The notes below the pieces were generated by a model. The model had not been told where the DNA came from, made no database searches, and saw only the letters and a program-made list of their open reading frames with translations. Positions 35,602 to 43,516 of a stretch of 64,000 nucleotides of DNA are shown here, piece by piece; the stretch's first letter is position 1, and every line of letters begins with the position of its first letter. This stretch comes from Clostridia bacterium (GTDB lineage Bacteria > Bacillota > Clostridia > Oscillospirales > Acutalibacteraceae). Position numbers and translations under genes: made by a program. The DNA is taken from the NCBI GenBank assembly GCA_017466365.1, contig JAFTUG010000016.1, forward strand, positions 124,001 through 188,000, given 5' to 3'.

Positions 35602-35626
35602 CAGACCGAACTAAACATTCGGTCTG
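35602..35626 (+). terminator. intercistronic hairpin
   Basis: CAGACCGAA-ctaaaca-TTCGGTCTG, a 9-bp stem, followed only by TAGTTTATA. It may attenuate transcription between the hydrolase and the S41-like gene. Confidence 0.5.
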
Positions 35627-35647
35627 TAGTTTATAAAGGGTGTTTTT

Positions 35648-36853
35648 ATGAATAAAAAAGTTTCACTTGGTATATGTGTTTCGCTGATTATAATTGCAAT
35701 AACAGCAACCTTTGCGTTAACGATGGTCATATCCTCGCGTGTTTATGACGGAATCATCAGCGGTCTTTCGCTGCGTTCGATAAACTATAAATCGGTTGAA
35801 GAAATCGAAAACGTTGTTTCAAACTATTTCTACGGCAATATTGAAAATCAGAATTCATTGAGTGCATCGCTTGCTGAAGGTTATATCAAGGGTCTCAATG
35901 ACGGTAACAGCCGTTATCTTGATTCCGAAGAATACGCTGCATATACGGCAAAGCTCGAGGGAGGCATAACGGGAATAGGTGTTGAAACCGCATTCGATTA
36001 CCGCACTGGCGATTTCGTGATTACACATGTTTATGAAAATTCACCGGCAGAAAAAGCAGGGCTCAAGGAGCTTGATGTTATAACCGCAATTGCAGATGTT
36101 CCCGTTCACAGAGGAAATTATGCGGATCTTCAGGAAAATCTTTACGGCAGCCGGCTTTCTGCGGTAAAGGTTGAATATGAGCGAGACGGCGAAACAAAGG
36201 TTGTTGAACCCATGCTCGGCTTCCGTATTCCGAGTGTAAGCAGCAGAGCAGAAAGCAATGTAGGCTATATTAAAATAAAAGGCTTCTATAAAGATACCGC
36301 CTCCGAATTCAAGGAAGCGGCAGAAAAGCTCTCGGAGCAGGGTGCAGAGAGTATTATAATTGATGTAAGAGGCACATCTGAAGGCAGCATTGATTATGCA
36401 GCGCAGGTAATTGACGTTATTGTCCCCACGATTCAGGGCAATATAGCCGTTCTTAAAGATGAGAACGGAAATATTTATAAGGACAAGATTTATACTGCGG
36501 AAAACAGCAGCATTATGATGCCGTTTATTGTTCTTATCAACGAAGAAACAAGCGGTCCCGCAGAGCTTTTTGCGTGCGATCTTCGTGATATCAGTCAGGC
36601 ACAGCTTGTAGGAACACGAACAGCAGGTGTCGGAACTACGCAGGAGCTTTTTGCTCTTGAAGACGGAGGCGCAGTGCTTCTTACCGTTGCACTTGTTGAA
36701 CCCAAAAACGGTGCGGATGCGGTATATCACGAAAAAGGCATCGAGCCTACGGTTGAGGTTAACCTTGCAACCGGCAATGAAATCGATATTGATTTGCTCA
36801 CCGATGAGCAGGATAATCAGCTTAGGACAGCATTCAACATGCTGGCGGCTTAA
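35648..36853 (+). CDS. S41 (CtpA-like) peptidase homologue, catalytic dyad apparently lost
   Basis: A 401-residue membrane-anchored protein (hydrophobic segment about 7-29). A PDZ domain (GITGIGVETAFDYRTGDFVITHVYENSPAEKAG...DVITAI) is followed by the tail-specific protease core. Family members carry the nucleophile Ser in a (T/S)-A-S-A-(S/A)-E block and a Lys in G-K-G-x-x-Q. Here the blocks read ETSGPAEL (about residues 300-307) and GVGTTQ (about 327-332), so Gly replaces the Ser and Val replaces the Lys. It is probably non-catalytic, perhaps a scaffold for FtsEX and the hydrolase. It overlaps the convergent S24 gene by four bases. Confidence 0.82.
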   Translation: MNKKVSLGICVSLIIIAITATFALTMVISSRVYDGIISGLSLRSINYKSVEEIENVVSNYFYGNIENQNSLSASLAEGYIKGLNDGNSRYLDSEEYAAYTAKLEGGITGIGVETAFDYRTGDFVITHVYENSPAEKAGLKELDVITAIADVPVHRGNYADLQENLYGSRLSAVKVEYERDGETKVVEPMLGFRIPSVSSRAESNVGYIKIKGFYKDTASEFKEAAEKLSEQGAESIIIDVRGTSEGSIDYAAQVIDVIVPTIQGNIAVLKDENGNIYKDKIYTAENSSIMMPFIVLINEETSGPAELFACDLRDISQAQLVGTRTAGVGTTQELFALEDGGAVLLTVALVEPKNGADAVYHEKGIEPTVEVNLATGNEIDIDLLTDEQDNQLRTAFNMLAA

Positions 36854-37398
36854 AGCTTTCTTCGCAGCTCAACCGCCTTGCCAAGCACGAAAACAGGCAG
36901 GGCATCACACTCCACTTTGCTAAAAATAAGCGGTTCATAAGAAGTATTTTCAGACACAAGCATTATGCTTGTGTCTTTTTTTATTATCTTGCGTATAATC
37001 GCATTTCCGTTGCCGATTGAAAAAACTCCCGTTTCACCGCTGTTAACATCCATTGAACGGCAAACTACAACCGTATCACCCGGAAACATCATCGGCGACA
37101 TGCTGCCGTCGGTTACGTTAAGAGCAAAATAATCATTGCTGCCAAGCTTACTGCAAAGTGCCGCTGCAGTAATCAGACTGAAAACGGGTATTTTGTTTTC
37201 ATCCTCTGTTTTTTCTTCGCCGAGAAGAGCTTCCATTGTAACCCCGAAGGTTTTTGCAAGAAGCCGGAGACTGCTGCGGTCAGGCATTGTGCGCCCTTTT
37301 TCCCATTGGCTTACCGCTGTTTGATGAACTCCGCAAAGCTCTGCAAGCTGCTGTTGTGACATTCCTTTTTGTTTTCTTAAGTCTTTAATTATGCTCAT
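36850..37398 (-). CDS. XRE-type repressor with S24 (LexA/CI-like) peptidase domain
   Basis: A 182-residue repressor: N-terminal HTH_3 (IKDLRKQKGMSQQQLAELCGVHQTAVSQWEKGRTMPDRSSL) and C-terminal S24 domain with VTDGSMSPMMFPGDTVV (Ser of the GSM motif as nucleophile) and Lys in AIIRKIIKKD. Proteins of this build repress prophage or stress genes and may cleave themselves after DNA damage. It is not LexA itself, whose N-terminal domain differs. It is divergent from the gene at 37563, whose promoter holds candidate operators. Confidence 0.9.
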   Translation of the reverse strand: MSIIKDLRKQKGMSQQQLAELCGVHQTAVSQWEKGRTMPDRSSLRLLAKTFGVTMEALLGEEKTEDENKIPVFSLITAAALCSKLGSNDYFALNVTDGSMSPMMFPGDTVVVCRSMDVNSGETGVFSIGNGNAIIRKIIKKDTSIMLVSENTSYEPLIFSKVECDALPVFVLGKAVELRRKL

Positions 37399-37503
37399 AT
37401 TTTCCTCCGTAAGCTGTAAAAATGGTGAGCTTTACATCTGTAATTAATATTAGCAGAACTATTAAAAATGTCAAGTATTAATCGAAAAATGCAAAATTAT
37501 CTC

Positions 37504-37532
37504 TTGACAAACGAACAAATGTTCACTATAAT
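37504..37532 (+). promoter_or_regulatory. consensus sigma-A promoter of the gene at 37563
   Basis: TTGACA (37504-37509), 17-base spacer and TATAAT (37527-37532): a perfect consensus, so strong unless repressed. Confidence 0.9.
37512..37525. promoter_or_regulatory. near-perfect Gram-positive SOS (LexA/DinR) box
   Basis: CGAACAAATGTTCA fits CGAAC-N4-GTTCG except for the last base. It fills the spacer between the -35 and -10 boxes, the classic position for LexA repression. Confidence 0.7.
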
Positions 37533-37562
37533 CAATAGCAGAACTATTAATTTGGAGGAGAA

Positions 37563-38186
37563 ATGAAGGAAGATTATTTGTTTGATATATCGTATCCGAG
37601 TGAGGAGGAAATTAAAGCGGCGCAGCTTGCCTGCTGCGGCAGAGTGTGTAAGGAATGTGAAACCCCTGCCGCCTATGCTTGGCGAAAACGTGAGGTTGAT
37701 ATGTCGCTTTTGCTTGAAAAAGCCATTGAAAATGAGCTGACCGAAAATGAAAGGGCTGTTGTTACTGATAAATGGTATAACTCTTTGTCCCTGACACAGA
37801 TTGCAAGAAACAGAGGCATCAGCCCCGCTGCTGTAAAACACACCTCGGAAAGAGCATTGGAAAAGCTTGAAAAGGTGCTTAAGTATGTTGTTTTTTATCA
37901 GCAGGATATTTTTGAAGAAAACATTGTTCCTGCCGTAATCGGCAGAGCAAGAATGATTATGTCGGCAAGAAAAATAAGCGGCTCCGATATCGGAGAAAGA
38001 GTGAATAGCATGAGGCTCGGCAAGGGTCTGTCGCTGAAATCTTTAAGCGAGTCGCTCGGGGTCGGAGAAGAGCGGCTTGAAAAGATTGAGAAGGGCGATA
38101 TGCCGGAAACGGATGAGCTGATTTTATTAAGCGGATTTTTTGCGGTTACAACGGATTATATTTTGAAAGGAGAAAAAAATGTCTGA
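37563..38186 (+). CDS. sigma-region-4-like / XRE hybrid regulator
   Basis: A 207-residue protein. Residues about 55-110 look like sigma-70 region 4 (LTENERAVVTDKWYNSLSLTQIARNRGISPAAVKHTSERALEKLEKVL). Residues about 145-205 form an XRE-type HTH (VNSMRLGKGLSLKSLSESLGVGEERLEKIEKGDMPETDELILLSGFFAVTTDYIL). No region 2 is present, so it cannot act as a full sigma factor. The N terminus has C-C and C-x-x-C cysteines (ACCGRVCKECET). Promoter, SOS box and direct repeats suggest damage- or S24-controlled expression. Overlaps the next gene by eight bases. Confidence 0.72.
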   Translation: MKEDYLFDISYPSEEEIKAAQLACCGRVCKECETPAAYAWRKREVDMSLLLEKAIENELTENERAVVTDKWYNSLSLTQIARNRGISPAAVKHTSERALEKLEKVLKYVVFYQQDIFEENIVPAVIGRARMIMSARKISGSDIGERVNSMRLGKGLSLKSLSESLGVGEERLEKIEKGDMPETDELILLSGFFAVTTDYILKGEKNV

Positions 38187-38433
38187 AAAAACATTAAGAG
38201 AACTCGGAGAAGAATATGAAGCGGCAGCAACGATTGTTAAAGACAGAATAGCCTTGAAAAGAGCGCAGCTGCATGCGCTTAAGGACAGCGTATGCTCAAA
38301 TGAAGCGTATCTGCTCAAAAGCGAGCTTAAGCTTCTTTATGCCGAGCAGCGCGAAGCGAGGGAGACCGCAGAATATCTTAAATCATATTATGAGCCGCAT
38401 GATGGGAAACGGGAGCTGTTCAGCTATAAATAA
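38179..38433 (+). CDS. small helical protein of unknown function
   Basis: An 84-residue, charged, probably coiled-coil protein (LGEEYEAAATIVKDRIALKRAQLHAL; SELKLLYAEQREARETAEYLKSYY). Strong ribosome site (GAAAGGAG) inside the previous gene, so the two are coupled. No family recognised. The tRNA-Val promoter begins nine bases after its stop. Confidence 0.65.
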   Translation: MSEKTLRELGEEYEAAATIVKDRIALKRAQLHALKDSVCSNEAYLLKSELKLLYAEQREARETAEYLKSYYEPHDGKRELFSYK

Positions 38434-38441
38434 AAAAACAC

Positions 38442-38470
38442 TTGACAAACCCGATTTCATTCTATATAAT
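38442..38470 (+). promoter_or_regulatory. sigma-A promoter of tRNA-Val
   Basis: TTGACA (38442-38447), 17-base spacer, TATAAT (38465-38470), followed by the tRNA 31 bases later. Confidence 0.9.
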
Positions 38471-38501
38471 AACACCTGCGCCTTTTAAGGGGCGCAGATG
38501 T

Positions 38502-38577
38502 GGACGTTTAGCTCAGCTGGTAGAGCATTCGCTTGACGTGCGAAGGGTCAGCGGTTCAAGTCCGTTAACGTCCACCA
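38502..38577 (+). tRNA. tRNA-Val (GAC)
   Basis: A 76-base cloverleaf: acceptor GGACGTT/AACGTCC, D-arm AGCTCAGCTGGTAGAGC, anticodon stem TTCGC/GCGAA with loop TTGACGT (anticodon GAC at 38535-38537), T-arm with GGTTCAAGTCC, discriminator A and encoded CCA. Its 3' end is the left attachment site of the element that follows. Confidence 0.97.
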
Positions 38578-38580
38578 ATG

Positions 38581-38614
38581 AATGCACGGGTATATTTATG
38601 CCCGTGCATTTCTC
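38581..38614 (+). terminator. terminator after tRNA-Val, supplied by the element
   Basis: AATGCACGGG-tatatttatg-CCCGTGCATT followed by TCTC. It stands in for the host terminator displaced to 45968. Confidence 0.75.
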
Positions 38615-38768
38615 ATACAACGGCTTTTTGAGAGAGTGAAAAGCAATTTTTCTATGAACCGATGTTTTTGCGTGCAAAAACGAGGTCACAAAAGCTGTTT
38701 ATATTCTCAAATTGAAAATTGTTGCCGCTGCGACTTAGTTCGGAACGGTTCAAAAAAGCAAAGAGATT

Positions 38769-38805
38769 GGGCAGACACGGTGTTGTGTCTGCCCAATTTT
38801 TTAGC
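38769..38805 (+). terminator. terminator facing the recombinase gene
   Basis: TTGGGCAGACAC-ggtgtt-GTGTCTGCCCAA, a 12-bp perfect stem followed by TTTTTT on the plus strand; the T run overlaps the recombinase stop. The stem can also act in the minus-strand transcript. Confidence 0.8.
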
Positions 38806-40471
38806 TTCTTAATGAAATCGATTCCAGTCTATTTTTGAACATATCAGCACTTACGTATGTTTCTTGATTTATAATTTTATATGTTTCAATAGCATCTCTG
38901 CTTATTGAAGTGCTGAACTCAAAAGGCTCAATCGGAATCTCTTTTGCTTCTTCTTCAGTTTGAGGAACAGTGAGTTTCAAATATAAAGTGATTTTACTGT
39001 CACCAACCTCGATTTTATCAATCAAATGAGAGAGAATAAGCTTTGTTTGTTCGATATTTTCTGCCTTTTTCATACGTTCTTTAAGCGGCTTGAGAACATT
39101 TTTTATATCTTCGTCTGTCAAATGTGAGTGGCAAGCTTTTTTATAGTTGTTAATGAAACTTTGTGAAGCAGATATTTTTTCTTCGATTTCTTTGATTCTT
39201 GAACAGATTGCACTACTGTTGGTTTCTTCTAACGCTTCAATCAGAACATCTCTTGTTTTAAGGTCGGCATCAAGACCTTCTTTTACATTTTTGTATCTTT
39301 CATTTGACATTAGGATGTTGGTTCTGTGTTTGTTTACTGCCTTTGTCAATTTGCTGATAGTTGCATCTGTGAAGAAATTCTTGAAAATTACATCAAGAAC
39401 AAAATCATCGACAATTTCTGTTCTGATTTCTTTTTTACGGCAAGAATGCTGATTGATTTTGTTGTTACATCTGTAGGTCATATACTTGTTACCTTTTGTT
39501 GATGTTCTCAAATTACCGTGCATTTTTGCACCGCATTCAGCGCAGACAAGCATACCCGTCAAAAGATACTGTCTTTTGGCATTAGATTTCATTTTGCCTG
39601 TAACCTTGCGAACAGAATTTGCTTTATTCCAAAGTTCCTCGCTGACTATTGCAGGACAACCGCCAGGGATTCTGATGATTTCTTCATCAGATTTGAACCT
39701 ATGGCTGTTACGCTTTTTATCTTTTCTTCTTTTACTTGAGCGTTTATTAAATACATAAATACCTTTGTATTTTTCGTTCTCAAGTAAATCGTGTAATGAA
39801 TTTTTTGCAAAATTATTGCCTTTTTTGGTCTTATATCCGAGAAGATTAAGACGGTCAATGATTTTGCCGTAGCCATAACCCTCTGCAGCCATTTCAAAAA
39901 TAAGCTTTACTGCTTCGGCTTCTTTTTCATTTATGACAAGCTTCTTGTCAACAACATCATATCCAAGAGGGGGTGGACCACCTGACCAAAGACCTTTGTG
40001 TGCGTTTTCTAACATACCTTTCATAACTTCACTTGAAAGGTTTGAGACGTAATATTCATTTATTCCCGATATAAAGCTTACAATCATTCTTTCAGCAGGG
40101 GAGTCTCCGATTGGCTCGGATACAGAAAGAACTTTTACACCATAATCAGCACATAAATCAAGGTATTCAAAAGTATCTTTTTGATTTCTTGAAAAACGGT
40201 CTAATTTGTGAACTATAAGAGTTTTAATCTTATTGCTTTTTATGTCGGCGATAAGACGTTGAAATTCGGGTCTTTTATCAGTTGTACCTGAAACAGCTTC
40301 ATCACAGTACCACTCAACGATTTTATAATTACCGAATACGCAGTACTGACCGATAGCTCTTTTTTGTGCTGCTATGGATTCTCCACGCTGTGCAGTTGAT
40401 GAATAACGGCAGTAGCCGACTGCAGGTTGTAAATTTTGATTATTATCGCTATTATAATTGTAGTCAATCAT
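38801..40471 (-). CDS. large serine recombinase (integrase)
   Basis: Cuts and rejoins DNA at the attachment sites through a Ser-DNA intermediate. It has 556 residues: resolvase domain with the catalytic Ser in GYCRYSSTAQRGESIAAQ and Arg in HKLDRFSRNQKDTFEY, recombinase domain (PPPLGYDVVDKKLVINEKEAEAVKLIFEMAAEG), zinc ribbon (LVCAECGAKMHGN..YRCNNKINQHSC) and a coiled coil (about 380-470). RBS AAGGAG precedes the start. It sits at the tRNA end of the element. Serine integrases rarely choose tRNA 3' ends, which is noteworthy. Confidence 0.95.
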   Translation of the reverse strand: MIDYNYNSDNNQNLQPAVGYCRYSSTAQRGESIAAQKRAIGQYCVFGNYKIVEWYCDEAVSGTTDKRPEFQRLIADIKSNKIKTLIVHKLDRFSRNQKDTFEYLDLCADYGVKVLSVSEPIGDSPAERMIVSFISGINEYYVSNLSSEVMKGMLENAHKGLWSGGPPPLGYDVVDKKLVINEKEAEAVKLIFEMAAEGYGYGKIIDRLNLLGYKTKKGNNFAKNSLHDLLENEKYKGIYVFNKRSSKRRKDKKRNSHRFKSDEEIIRIPGGCPAIVSEELWNKANSVRKVTGKMKSNAKRQYLLTGMLVCAECGAKMHGNLRTSTKGNKYMTYRCNNKINQHSCRKKEIRTEIVDDFVLDVIFKNFFTDATISKLTKAVNKHRTNILMSNERYKNVKEGLDADLKTRDVLIEALEETNSSAICSRIKEIEEKISASQSFINNYKKACHSHLTDEDIKNVLKPLKERMKKAENIEQTKLILSHLIDKIEVGDSKITLYLKLTVPQTEEEAKEIPIEPFEFSTSISRDAIETYKIINQETYVSADMFKNRLESISLRS

Positions 40472-40545
40472 ATTTATTCTCCTTTTTATTGTTAGTTTTT
40501 AATTACTTTCAAAATAATAATATATTTTTATTTTAGTGATAAAAA

Positions 40546-40580
40546 CGCCCGACTACGGAATTTTTAGTTGTAGTCGGGCA
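40546..40580 (-). terminator. rho-independent terminator inside the element
   Basis: GCCCGACTAC / GTAGTCGGGC with a 13-base loop; on the minus strand it is followed by GTTTTTA. It lies between the 49-codon gene and the recombinase, which therefore probably has its own promoter. Confidence 0.85.
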
Positions 40581-40619
40581 AAGTGTCATTTGTTATTTAT
40601 GTTTATATTTACTATATTA

Positions 40620-40769
40620 TTAATTGTTATTATTATTTTCAAATTCATTATAAATTGTTGTTTCAGCCATCATCGAAACCACCTCATTAAAGAGGTCATC
40701 ATCTGCAGTGATTTCACTGCTTTGTTTCTGCTGTTCATTAAAAATGACACTAAATTCGAGTTCTTGCAT
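40620..40769 (-). CDS. 49-residue acidic protein of unknown function
   Basis: A short frame read directly from the sequence. It starts at ATG 40769 with GGGAGGTGAATTT upstream, begins MQELEFSVIFNEQQ and ends in a run of asparagines (EFENNNNN). Acidic middle (TADDDLFNEVV). The strong ribosome site and the terminator immediately downstream argue that it is real. Size and acidity would suit a recombination directionality or anti-host factor, but that is speculation. Confidence 0.6.
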   Translation of the reverse strand: MQELEFSVIFNEQQKQSSEITADDDLFNEVVSMMAETTIYNEFENNNNN

Positions 40770-40881
40770 AAATTCACCTCCCAAAAGTTTTTTCTTTCCG
40801 AGAAACTCGGAACGGTTTTAAACCTTGGGATTAGCCGTAAAAAGCTAATTAATGAATCGAGCGATAAATAACGGAGGTTAT

Positions 40882-41268
40882 TTATGCAAGATAGATACCG
40901 ACAACGTTTTCGTTGCCGTCAACTGCTTCGTATTTTTCGAAGCTTATAGATGTTTGCTCCGTGAAATCAAGTTTGAATTTATCAATGATTTCTTTAACAA
41001 GCGGAGCATTGTATATAACGGCTTTGTTTTTATTCATCTTTACCGATGAGCCGTTTTCATCGGCAAATGCAAAGATAATTTTTTGCTTTAAATCAAACGA
41101 AAAATCAACTTTTTCAGCGTTTCCAAGCATTTCGTGAATTGATTTTGATAATTCCATTCTCTTGCCTGTTTTCGCATAAACAATAGTTAAGCAACTATTC
41201 TTTGTTGGAAATTTCGCTGATGGTTTTGCATCAAATTTCTTTGCGTTTTCAAATAACGATGCATCCAT
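40882..41268 (-). CDS. element protein of unknown function
   Basis: A 128-residue soluble protein (CLTIVYAKTGKRMELSKSIHEMLGN; KIIFAFADENGSSVKMNKNKAVIYNAPLVKEIIDKF) with alternating strand-like segments and no known motif. GAAAGGAG lies upstream. It is located between the 49-codon gene and the DUF927-like gene, separated from the latter by a strong hairpin. Confidence 0.7.
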   Translation of the reverse strand: MDASLFENAKKFDAKPSAKFPTKNSCLTIVYAKTGKRMELSKSIHEMLGNAEKVDFSFDLKQKIIFAFADENGSSVKMNKNKAVIYNAPLVKEIIDKFKLDFTEQTSISFEKYEAVDGNENVVGIYLA

Positions 41269-41401
41269 AATTGGCTACTCCTTTCTATGAAATTTTGCAG
41301 ATTTTTTAGTTCTGTCTGCAAAGAATATTTTAAAAAATTCAAACCAAAATTTCAATTCGCATTATATACGAAACTGACTTTTTGGAAAAATCAGGTCAAA
41401 G

Positions 41402-41439
41402 GTCAAGGGTCGGCAAAGTCGCTTGGCGACCCTTGACCA
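41402..41439. other. 38-base perfect-stem hairpin
   Basis: GGTCAAGGGTCG (41402-41413) pairs with CGACCCTTGACC (41428-41439); the loop can add CAA/TTG. A second GGTCAAA copy directly precedes it. There is no T run, so it is not a typical terminator. A replication or protein-binding site is possible. Confidence 0.7.
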
Positions 41440-41480
41440 AAGTAGTGATTTTTTAAAAAATACCGTTTTGTGCAAGTTGT

Positions 41481-43205
41481 CTAATTATCATACAAACGGC
41501 TGATTTTGAAGATGTAACAAGCTTGTTTTTCAGACTTTATGCTGAATCTGTATCTTTTATACAATCTGTCTTTTTCGCAATCGAGTATATTTTTTTCTTT
41601 TAATAAATTTAATAGGTTTCTTGTGTCTAATATCTTATTTTCTTTAAACACTTCATCAGCTTTACTTTTTAATATTATTATTTCAATTTCAGAATCTGTT
41701 TTAATTATCCTACCAAGCGGAGCTGACGGTGTTAAATCATAACAATTATAATCTGTTACAAATTTATTCTGATTTACTGCAACAAATTGAAGTATGCAAT
41801 CAAGCAGGTATTTTGTTCTGTCAGAGTTTTCATTTATATGTTTTTCGATTGAAAGTAAATAGTCAATTAAATTGTTGTCTATCTCTATTCCGAAGCATTC
41901 ATCAAAATAAGCTCCAGCTTGTAAAATGATAGCGAGTTTTGAGAATACTCTTTCAGTAAGTTCGCCTTTGCTTTTAAAAGTGTTCTTTTCTTCAAATTTA
42001 GTTATCAGAGCTTTTTGGCATAATAAATAATCTTCTTCAATTTTATCAATTTTTTCTTTCATTATAAATTCAATAAATTCATTACCTGCAAAGCCGTAGT
42101 TTTCAGTTACGGTTGATTTGATTTTAACGCTGTTTTCGGCTGATGTAGTGAAAGTATCGTTGAGTTCAAATACTCTCGCTCTGATACCGTTGGTTGAAGA
42201 TTCGGGAATCAAATCAAACTCGGCAGTTGAAATTATGAAAGAGGAAAAAGAAGTGGCTTCTTTAAGCTCGCTATCCGTGTTAAGGCGTAATTTATCCCTA
42301 CCTGCACAAAGAGTATATAACTGTTTGGTTACATCACTTGCTGTGCTTATAACAGCTTCATCAAGTGCTATTGTATGAGAATTGCATTTTGATGCAAAAC
42401 TCACCAAAGCATTGTTGGTTGCATTGAATGTAATCATTGTTGATTTATCAATGGCAGGATTACCGAAAACACTTGTAGCAAGCATAGCTGCAGTTGTTTT
42501 TCCTTTACTGCTTGAATTTGAAAGGTTTAATATTATTGAACCAAGGTCGTACTTTTCGTTTAAGAATCCAAGCAAAGGACTTGCGAAACCTGCAAGCATA
42601 ACTATTGTTAAAGGAATGCTTCCTATAACTTCCGATTTAACCATATCAAACCATTTATCCCTATCGCCTTTTGGTTTTAGGTCGAGACCGCCTAGATAGT
42701 AACTTATTAAATTTAATGATTCTGGCACAAATAACTTACCTGATTTAAAAACTATTTTGTCATTGATTTTGCACCAACCAAGCTTATTGTGCGAAAGGTA
42801 TGTGATAGCAAGCTGTTCTGAAAAACTGATATATTCTAAAAAATCTTTAGGATTGTTAGTGTTGAAGTAAATCCCATATTCAGCTAAAGTTTCAATTTTA
42901 TTTTTTGTAAGTACATTTCGGTCTATTGTTTTTTCAACAATTTGACCGCCGTTAAAATATGAAATGCTTAATTTTGCTTTTTGAGTATCAAAATCAACCA
43001 ATCTTTTTTCCACTTTTACATAGCTTGAAATGACCTTGTATTTGTTATTATCAAGTGATTTTTTACTTGTTACAAAGCGGCATATTTTACACTTTTCTAT
43101 TTTTTTATCTAATTTAATGAAGTATGGAAATATCGGGCTTTTTTTATATTTTTCTAATTCACTATTATTTAATTTGTAAGTTTCTGTAAAGTTAAATTTT
43201 ATCAT
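41481..43205 (-). CDS. DUF927-like ATPase/helicase, probable replication protein of the element
   Basis: A 574-residue protein. The N-terminal third (about 1-190) is unassigned, with CKICRFV cysteines near residue 38. From about 195 it matches the DUF927 ATPase type: GSIPLTIVMLAGFASPLLGFL, Walker A NSSSKGKTTAAMLATSVFG, HTIALDEAVIS as Walker B, and a sensor-like SFIISTAEFD. Such proteins occur in phages, plasmids and integrative elements as helicase-like replication factors. The start ATG at 43205 follows AAGGAGGTGAAACAG. The C-terminal 150 residues are unassigned. Confidence 0.75.
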   Translation of the reverse strand: MIKFNFTETYKLNNSELEKYKKSPIFPYFIKLDKKIEKCKICRFVTSKKSLDNNKYKVISSYVKVEKRLVDFDTQKAKLSISYFNGGQIVEKTIDRNVLTKNKIETLAEYGIYFNTNNPKDFLEYISFSEQLAITYLSHNKLGWCKINDKIVFKSGKLFVPESLNLISYYLGGLDLKPKGDRDKWFDMVKSEVIGSIPLTIVMLAGFASPLLGFLNEKYDLGSIILNLSNSSSKGKTTAAMLATSVFGNPAIDKSTMITFNATNNALVSFASKCNSHTIALDEAVISTASDVTKQLYTLCAGRDKLRLNTDSELKEATSFSSFIISTAEFDLIPESSTNGIRARVFELNDTFTTSAENSVKIKSTVTENYGFAGNEFIEFIMKEKIDKIEEDYLLCQKALITKFEEKNTFKSKGELTERVFSKLAIILQAGAYFDECFGIEIDNNLIDYLLSIEKHINENSDRTKYLLDCILQFVAVNQNKFVTDYNCYDLTPSAPLGRIIKTDSEIEIIILKSKADEVFKENKILDTRNLLNLLKEKNILDCEKDRLYKRYRFSIKSEKQACYIFKISRLYDN

Positions 43206-43516
43206 CTGTTTCACCTCCTTGTCGGTTATTTCGCCTATATTATAATCGCACTTTTTTATAAGTCAAGACCCTTCGCTTTTGTGAATTCAGAACTATGTCC
43301 TTTCACCCCTTTATCGCTTGGCATGAAGTCACTTTTAAGCCAAAAAAAATTTTTTTGAAAATTTTGAGCTTTTGAAAATCCCGTTTCAAGTCCAAAAAAA
43401 ATTAAAAACTCGGACTGCTTTTCGCCTTGACGAAGGCTGTGAAAAGCTTCTTGTCCCGAAAATCCGAAAATCCAAGGCAAAGTATGAGATTTTCAACATA
43501 CTTTGCCTTGCTTCAT
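43206..43516. other. gene-free stretch with two long hairpins
   Basis: AAGGCAAAGTATG (43474-43486) pairs with CATACTTTGCCTT (43497-43509), a 13-bp stem. GCTTTTC..GAAAAGC with an inner GCCTT..AAGGC lies near 43418-43447. The rest has long A and T runs. A 74-codon frame at 43256-43480 is not accepted as a gene. Together with the hairpin at 41402 these flank the DUF927-like gene. Confidence 0.6.

Larger units (their letters stand above)
37451..37550. promoter_or_regulatory. 15-bp direct repeats, candidate S24-repressor operators
   Basis: TAGCAGAACTATTAA occurs exactly at 37451-37465 and again at 37536-37550, 85 bases apart, flanking both divergent transcription starts. The spacing (about eight helical turns) would allow looping. 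Confidence 0.6.

Noticed and set aside
36850-37398. LexA
   Set aside because: The S24 domain fits, but the N-terminal domain is an XRE HTH_3, not the LexA winged helix.
38582-38812. 76-codon plus-strand frame after tRNA-Val
   Set aside because: It covers two terminators and starts inside one of them; no ribosome site.
43256-43480. 74-codon open frame in the element
   Set aside because: It runs through the two hairpins, has no ribosome site and no protein-like composition.
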